Source: an uncultured Eubacteriales bacterium (lineage in GTDB: Bacteria > Bacillota > Clostridia > Christensenellales > Borkfalkiaceae). Taken from it: a stretch of DNA of 10,739 nucleotides. Positions 6,977 to 10,739 of this stretch are shown in pieces. The position numbers and the translations under genes are program-made. The notes beneath the pieces were generated by a model, which was not told where the DNA came from, made no database searches, and saw only the letters and a list, made by a program, of their open reading frames with translations. Numbering within the stretch: the stretch's first letter is position 1; each line of letters starts with the position of its first letter. The stretch lies in the NCBI GenBank assembly GCA_900548285.1, contig URKE01000058.1, forward strand, positions 1-10,739, read 5' to 3'.

Positions 6977-7249
6977 TAATTACCGAAAAGGCGTCTTTTT
7001 CGCCATTTCCCGCGACCGTTCGGGCGCGGTACGTCAAGTACAGCAACCCTCGCGTTCGCAAAAAATCATCAAAAAATACGCTCTTTTCGGTGCGAAGCAT
7101 TTTTGCGGATGAGAAACCGACCGCATTGCGGCTCGTTTAGGCAAGGCAAACGCCCGAAGTTGTACTTGCCGTACTACGAGCGGCGTTTAACGCCGCATAA
7201 ATCGGTTTATCACCGCAAAAATAGTTAGTGATGACGAATGGAATCCCTA
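6955..7249. mobile_element. MITE-like palindromic element bounded by TA
   Basis: The 295-base element has 28-base terminal inverted repeats, 6955-6982 and 7222-7249, matching at 26 positions. Both ends read inward TAGGGATTCCATTCGT. Internal inverted repeats are nested: 7029-7042 (GTACGTCAAGTACA) with 7161-7174 (13 of 14), and 7100-7120 (TTTTTGCGG, then AAACCGA) with 7202-7221. Small hairpins CCGCATTGCGG (7121-7131) and GCGGCGTTTAACGCCGC (7180-7196) add to the fold. There is no coding frame. TA at both outer edges would fit a TA target duplication as in IS630/Tc1-mariner-type MITEs, though no transposase is present to confirm this. On the left, TTATCACTA occurs at 6948-6956 and again at 6970-6978. 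It lies directly between the GH36 gene and the gene remnant. Confidence 0.75.
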
Positions 7250-7294
7250 TCTTTTTTGCGGCGATAAGGAGCGCAATGCCCGGGGATTCCGTGT

Positions 7295-9379
7295 TTAAAT
7301 TTCGAGTTCGAAAAATCTTGCCTGGCAGGCTTCGGTGAATTGTATTGTTAAAGTGCCGTTCCGGAGCGAATATTTAAGGTTGTTTGCTTTCGGATATGCG
7401 CAAATCGCTTTTTTGTATTCTTTTCCGACGTTTATCGAAAATTCGCCCGCTTTGCCGAGATTGTAAACGGATAAATACGCCTTGTTTTCTGTTTTAAAGC
7501 CTGCCGCGACGTGTTCGTCGCCAAACGTTGCGAATCCGCAAGGCAAAAACGGGAGCGCGGTTTTCTTGGCGGACGTTAAGGAATCGTAATATTCCACACC
7601 CTCTTTTATAAGCGCGCGCTTATCGTCGCTTAACAGGTCGATATGGCTCGCAAGGTACATTCTGCCGAGGAAAGTGTTTATCATGTTCATTATAACAGTC
7701 TCTCGGCCGGTGTTTTCGTTCGCCTTTTCGTAAGTCGCGGGAGTGGTTGCGAATTGATATCCGTCCACGGGATAACTCCACACCGCGCCCTGCTCCGGCA
7801 GAACCGCCGCTAAAAAATTCGCGACGATATACGGATATTTTTTATAATCGGTCTGATCGGACGAAGAGACAAGCGAAAAATGCGAAAGAGTCGCGTAGTC
7901 CATTCTCATTCCGCCCGAACTGCACGTTTCAAAAATAACGTTCGGGAAGGCTTTGCGTATATTATCCACCCATTTGAAATACGCCGCCGACTGCTTTTCA
8001 AGCCCGTCGCCGAAACTTTCGGCCACGCCGTCCGCGCCTGCGCCGATATCCTGATTGTAGTCAACTTTGATATAATCCGCGCCGTATTCTTCAACCATTC
8101 TGCGGATGGTTTCAAACATATAATCATACACTTTCGGGTTGGAATAATCGAGAAAATACCTGTTCATAACGCCTATTTTCTTGCCGCGCCGCCTTAAAAA
8201 GCAATCGTCGTCGTAAAATTTAAGCATTTCTTCGCATTTCTGCCCTATAATTTCGGGTTCTATCCAAAGCCCCGCCTTCATTCCGAGCGAACGAATAAAA
8301 TCCGTCGTCGCCCTGATTCCGCGCGGAAATCGGGTTTTGCTCTCCTTCCACTGCCCGACATAAGGATATATTTCGTTCCCGGGCTCTTCGTTGTGCCAGC
8401 CGCAATCGATGACGTAGTATTTTACGCCGAGAGCCGCTGCGGATTTTGCATAAACCTTCGTTCTTTCCTCGTCGGGGCTATCCCAGTCAAGGTGCATATA
8501 CGCGTTGAAAATTACGGGGAGATTTTCGTCCGCTTTGCTCTTCCCCGCAATCGCTCTTCTGTAAACAGTCATATCATCCAAAGCATCGAAAACCGCCGAT
8601 GCTTTAGAAATTGCCACGTTAATCGACTTATAGACGGCTTTCGGCTTAAGAGTTCTATACCACGAGCCGTGTTCGGCCGTCGCGCCGCCGAGCCAAAGAT
8701 AGTAATTTTCTCCGTTGTCGCTAAGTTCGTAGTACCAGGAATTGTTGCTCTCGATCTGAAACATAAACACGGTTCCGTCTCCGTTTTCGATTATCCCTTG
8801 CGGCAAAGTTTCTTTTGTAGACCACGAGCCGACGTTGGCAAAGGATATCTTTTTTTGCGACGCGGGAGCGTTTCCCGTGAAGCCGTAATCGAAAAACGAG
8901 CGGCGAGAGGGCTGACATTCAAAGTGATGACTTTGGTTAAAAAGGGTAAAATAGGAGTTTTTCGCGTTTTCAAAAGTTCTCTTTCCGACGTTCGGCAGAC
9001 AAAAAGCCGAAACGCTTTCCAAAACGATATCTTCGCCCGAAACGTTGGTTACCGCAGTATTCACGCGAAGCGCAGACGTACCCTCATAGGATTTTATTGC
9101 GGTCACGACCTCGATCTTGTCGCTTTTCTGAGTGATAAAAAGCGTATCGCCCTTGATTTCGCGCGAAACGTACTTTAAAACCGAGCCTTCGGACGACGGC
9201 GAGAGTTTAACGCCCATATGCGAGGGCTTGTTATCCCCCGCGACGTTGATTTCCGCGATATTGCATCTTTCCGAAATGTCGGGATAACAATCCGCGCCTG
9301 CCATATCTATTTTATCGCCGCGAATGATAAATTCCAGCCATTTAAATTTAAATTTTATTGTGTTTTCAGTTAACCCCAT
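7295..9379 (-). CDS. GH36-type alpha-galactosidase
   Basis: The 694-residue enzyme should release terminal alpha-galactose (or possibly alpha-GalNAc) by a retaining mechanism. An N-terminal beta-rich domain (about 1-275) precedes the TIM barrel (about 285-590) and a C-terminal beta domain. Family marks are VIDCGWHNEE (323-332), AGLWIEPEIIG (369-379), YIKVDYN (436-442, nucleophile D440), ETCSSGGMRMDYATLSHF (484-501) and SSDQTD (506-511, D508 likely acid/base). Length is typical. Unlike the common DDGWF and KWDMN forms, it has DCGW and KVDYN, and FNAYMHLDWDSP (291-302) replaces the usual NTWEA loop, so it belongs to a divergent subgroup. There is no signal peptide. AAGGAA lies eight bases before the ATG. 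It follows a GH20 gene on the same strand with a 93-base gap and is probably co-transcribed with it. The stop is followed by a MITE-like element, not a terminator. Confidence 0.93.
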   Translation of the reverse strand: MGLTENTIKFKFKWLEFIIRGDKIDMAGADCYPDISERCNIAEINVAGDNKPSHMGVKLSPSSEGSVLKYVSREIKGDTLFITQKSDKIEVVTAIKSYEGTSALRVNTAVTNVSGEDIVLESVSAFCLPNVGKRTFENAKNSYFTLFNQSHHFECQPSRRSFFDYGFTGNAPASQKKISFANVGSWSTKETLPQGIIENGDGTVFMFQIESNNSWYYELSDNGENYYLWLGGATAEHGSWYRTLKPKAVYKSINVAISKASAVFDALDDMTVYRRAIAGKSKADENLPVIFNAYMHLDWDSPDEERTKVYAKSAAALGVKYYVIDCGWHNEEPGNEIYPYVGQWKESKTRFPRGIRATTDFIRSLGMKAGLWIEPEIIGQKCEEMLKFYDDDCFLRRRGKKIGVMNRYFLDYSNPKVYDYMFETIRRMVEEYGADYIKVDYNQDIGAGADGVAESFGDGLEKQSAAYFKWVDNIRKAFPNVIFETCSSGGMRMDYATLSHFSLVSSSDQTDYKKYPYIVANFLAAVLPEQGAVWSYPVDGYQFATTPATYEKANENTGRETVIMNMINTFLGRMYLASHIDLLSDDKRALIKEGVEYYDSLTSAKKTALPFLPCGFATFGDEHVAAGFKTENKAYLSVYNLGKAGEFSINVGKEYKKAICAYPKANNLKYSLRNGTLTIQFTEACQARFFELEI

Positions 9380-9461
9380 AGTTCTTTTTCCTTAAAGTTT
9401 TCCCGTCGAAGACAACGGTTTTAACCTCGTATTTTCCGATTTTCCGTGACGTCGGACCTTT
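9366..9461 (-). pseudogene. Possible 3' remnant of a lost operon gene
   Basis: Between stops, 31 sense codons read in the third frame (including GKYEVKTVVFDGKTLRKK) and end at a TGA (9368-9366) that overlaps the first codons of GH36, an arrangement usual for translationally coupled operon neighbours. There is no ATG, GTG or TTG in the frame, so it cannot be an intact gene. It fills the GH20-GH36 gap. It may be the tail of a deleted gene or simply a chance open frame. Confidence 0.25.
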
Positions 9462-9472
9462 TTACAACTCTT

Positions 9473-10739
9473 TTAATTATATAATTTATGAACGATATTA
9501 CAGTAGGAAACGTTTTGTTCGTAACTGTTGAACGCCCTTGCCGCCGCATAATTATCTTCCGCGGGCGCGGGCGATAAATCGGTTTGCGCCAACTCCTCTA
9601 TTTCTTCGATTTCGCCTGCGGCGTAAGCCTTCACTCTCCGCGCGCAGAAATCGAGCCGGGCGATAAGCCCGCCGAGCCGAATCGTTAAAATTTCCGCTCC
9701 GAACGCCTTGTTGTCTTTGAGCCATCTCTTTTCCGCGGCTTTAAGAAATTCCGCGACGGCGGATTTTATTTCGAGAAGCCTGTCCGAAAGCCGCAAAAGT
9801 TCTTCTTTATCGTCTTTTTTATATGCGGCGCGAAGCCTGTTTCTTATTCCGCACTTCTTCTCCAAAACCGCCGAAAGAGCCGCTTCCTCCTCGTAAATCT
9901 CCTTTAAAATTCCGCCTTTTTCCGCAAGGCGGGTAAGTTCGTTTTTCGCCTTAACGAAATACGGAACGAATTTTTCCGAAACAGCGAAATCGGCGTTGCC
10001 GTAAAACACGTCCTCGTATAGCAAATATTTGGAAACGTTCACGGGCTTGTCCGCCTTTCCGTCGAACACTTTGTTAGGTAAATCAAGGGCAAGAAGTTCT
10101 GCCGCGTCGTGACCGGTTATCGTCGTCGCCGCTTCGTTCAGTTCATCTTCGTTATACGGTTCGCCCGCCGCGGCGTTCGAGATTTTTAAAAGCGAATACC
10201 ACACGGCGTTATGCGAACATTCTGCGCCGTCGTCGCCCCAGAGCGTGACGAGAAAATCGTCGCATTTCCCCTTTGCCGCTCTAATCGCAGGGATAAAGGC
10301 GGTTTCGGAAAACTCGTTCAAAGGAACGGTTCCGTACCACTTATGAACCCCGCTCCCGAAAGAAACTTTATCCGTCATCGCCTTACACCCGGCGATCATA
10401 TCCGAATACGCTTTTTCGTCCGTCAGGGAATATTCCCACGCTCTAAGCGTAAGATTTTCGGGGATAACCGCCTTGTCTTTGTTCCTTACGAACATATCCG
10501 CCCACGCCTCCGGGCTAAGCCCGTATTTTGCGGCGAGTTCGCAAACCTTCCGCGCATGGCGGAAAAACACCTCGGCAGGATCTTTATCGCCGTGAAGTTC
10601 ACGGTATTTTCCCCGCGCCATCATAAACGCTTCGTCCATTCCGACGTTTACGCGGCAAGCCCCGAAACATTTCCGAACGGTGTAGAAAAGTCGGTCTATA
10701 AGCCGATAAACACGCGGTTCATCCATTAAAAGAATATCG
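9473..10739 (-). CDS. GH20-type beta-N-acetylhexosaminidase, 5' end beyond the window
   Basis: The reading frame stays open to the window's right edge; the codons before the internal Met at 10726 (D, I, L, L) continue family-like sequence, so that Met is not the start. Counting from it, NVGMDEA (27-33) carries the D31-E32 pair that in GH20 orients the substrate acetamido group and donates the proton. Also present are FFRHARKVCELAAKYGL (54-70), WADMF (75-79) and WGDDGAECS (163-171). The rest (about 240-400) is a long helical C-terminal region rich in Glu, Lys and Ala. GH20 enzymes remove terminal beta-GlcNAc or beta-GalNAc by substrate-assisted catalysis. The missing 5' part should hold the N-terminal domain and the first barrel strands. 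It is the upstream partner of the GH36 gene, suggesting joint digestion of amino-sugar and galactose-containing glycans. No signal peptide can be judged. Confidence 0.88.
   Translation of the reverse strand, partial: DILLMDEPRVYRLIDRLFYTVRKCFGACRVNVGMDEAFMMARGKYRELHGDKDPAEVFFRHARKVCELAAKYGLSPEAWADMFVRNKDKAVIPENLTLRAWEYSLTDEKAYSDMIAGCKAMTDKVSFGSGVHKWYGTVPLNEFSETAFIPAIRAAKGKCDDFLVTLWGDDGAECSHNAVWYSLLKISNAAAGEPYNEDELNEAATTITGHDAAELLALDLPNKVFDGKADKPVNVSKYLLYEDVFYGNADFAVSEKFVPYFVKAKNELTRLAEKGGILKEIYEEEAALSAVLEKKCGIRNRLRAAYKKDDKEELLRLSDRLLEIKSAVAEFLKAAEKRWLKDNKAFGAEILTIRLGGLIARLDFCARRVKAYAAGEIEEIEELAQTDLSPAPAEDNYAAARAFNSYEQNVSYCNIVHKLYN

Noticed and set aside
7021..7220. Possible riboswitch or CRISPR-like array inside the palindromic element.
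   Set aside because: The repeats are inverted and unequal, not regularly spaced direct repeats, and no known aptamer core was recognised. A MITE-like element explains them better.
8393..9178. Plus-strand open frame of 261 residues opposite GH36.
   Set aside because: Shadow of a well-supported gene, with Arg-rich and Cys-rich composition and no family resemblance.
1..10739. parS-like sites (centre CACGTG) for the ParB-like protein.
   Set aside because: None was found by eye in the window, so no centromere site is claimed.

Overview
The window looks like chromosomal DNA from a Bacillota (probably Clostridia-type, uncultured) bacterium. Reasons: mid-40s to high-40s percent GC by eye, strong Shine-Dalgarno sites of the AGGAGG type, sigma-A-like promoters with 17-base spacers, an FtsH of the Gram-positive kind, a Spo0J/ParB-type HTH protein and a DUF2156-type acyltransferase. 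The genus cannot be named from the sequence alone.

Left part (1-4716, all plus strand): a leader with a putative promoter drives a complete ftsH (membrane AAA+ zinc protease). After an intrinsic terminator comes a 188-residue ParB-like protein that has the HTH and C-terminal dimerisation parts but no N-terminal CTP-binding domain. Its last codons belong to a short repeat family, continued downstream by two nearly identical 27/28-base tandem units. Next is a 499-residue fusion of a DUF2156-like acyltransferase domain to a GNAT acetyltransferase domain, interrupted by a Gly/Asn/Asp-rich 9-base repeat tract. A strong hairpin separates this block from the next gene, which is convergent.

Middle part (4798-6439): a small SGNH/GDSL esterase (minus) and a CE4 polysaccharide deacetylase (plus) are transcribed divergently. 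Each has a clear sigma-A-like promoter with a 17-base spacer in the region between them. Neither has a signal peptide. A long hairpin at 6398-6439 lies between the deacetylase and the minus-strand region to its right.

Right part (6443-10739, minus strand): a carbohydrate-active operon reads leftwards. It holds a GH20-type beta-N-acetylhexosaminidase (5' end outside the window), then a GH36-type alpha-galactosidase. A 295-base palindromic MITE-like element bounded by TA dinucleotides follows, then the decayed fragment of another gene whose apparent start lies inside the element's terminal repeat. A 31-codon open frame without a start codon, whose stop overlaps the GH36 start, may be the tail of a deleted operon member. 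Together the GH20, GH36, CE4 and SGNH genes suggest cytoplasmic trimming of imported oligosaccharides such as galactosylated, N-acetylated or O-acetylated glycans. No transporter or regulator is visible.

The least conventional features are the MITE-like element with its gene remnant, the ParB-like protein lacking its CTPase domain beside tandem repeats, and the repeat-bearing DUF2156-GNAT fusion. No CRISPR array, tRNA, rRNA or complete transposase was seen.
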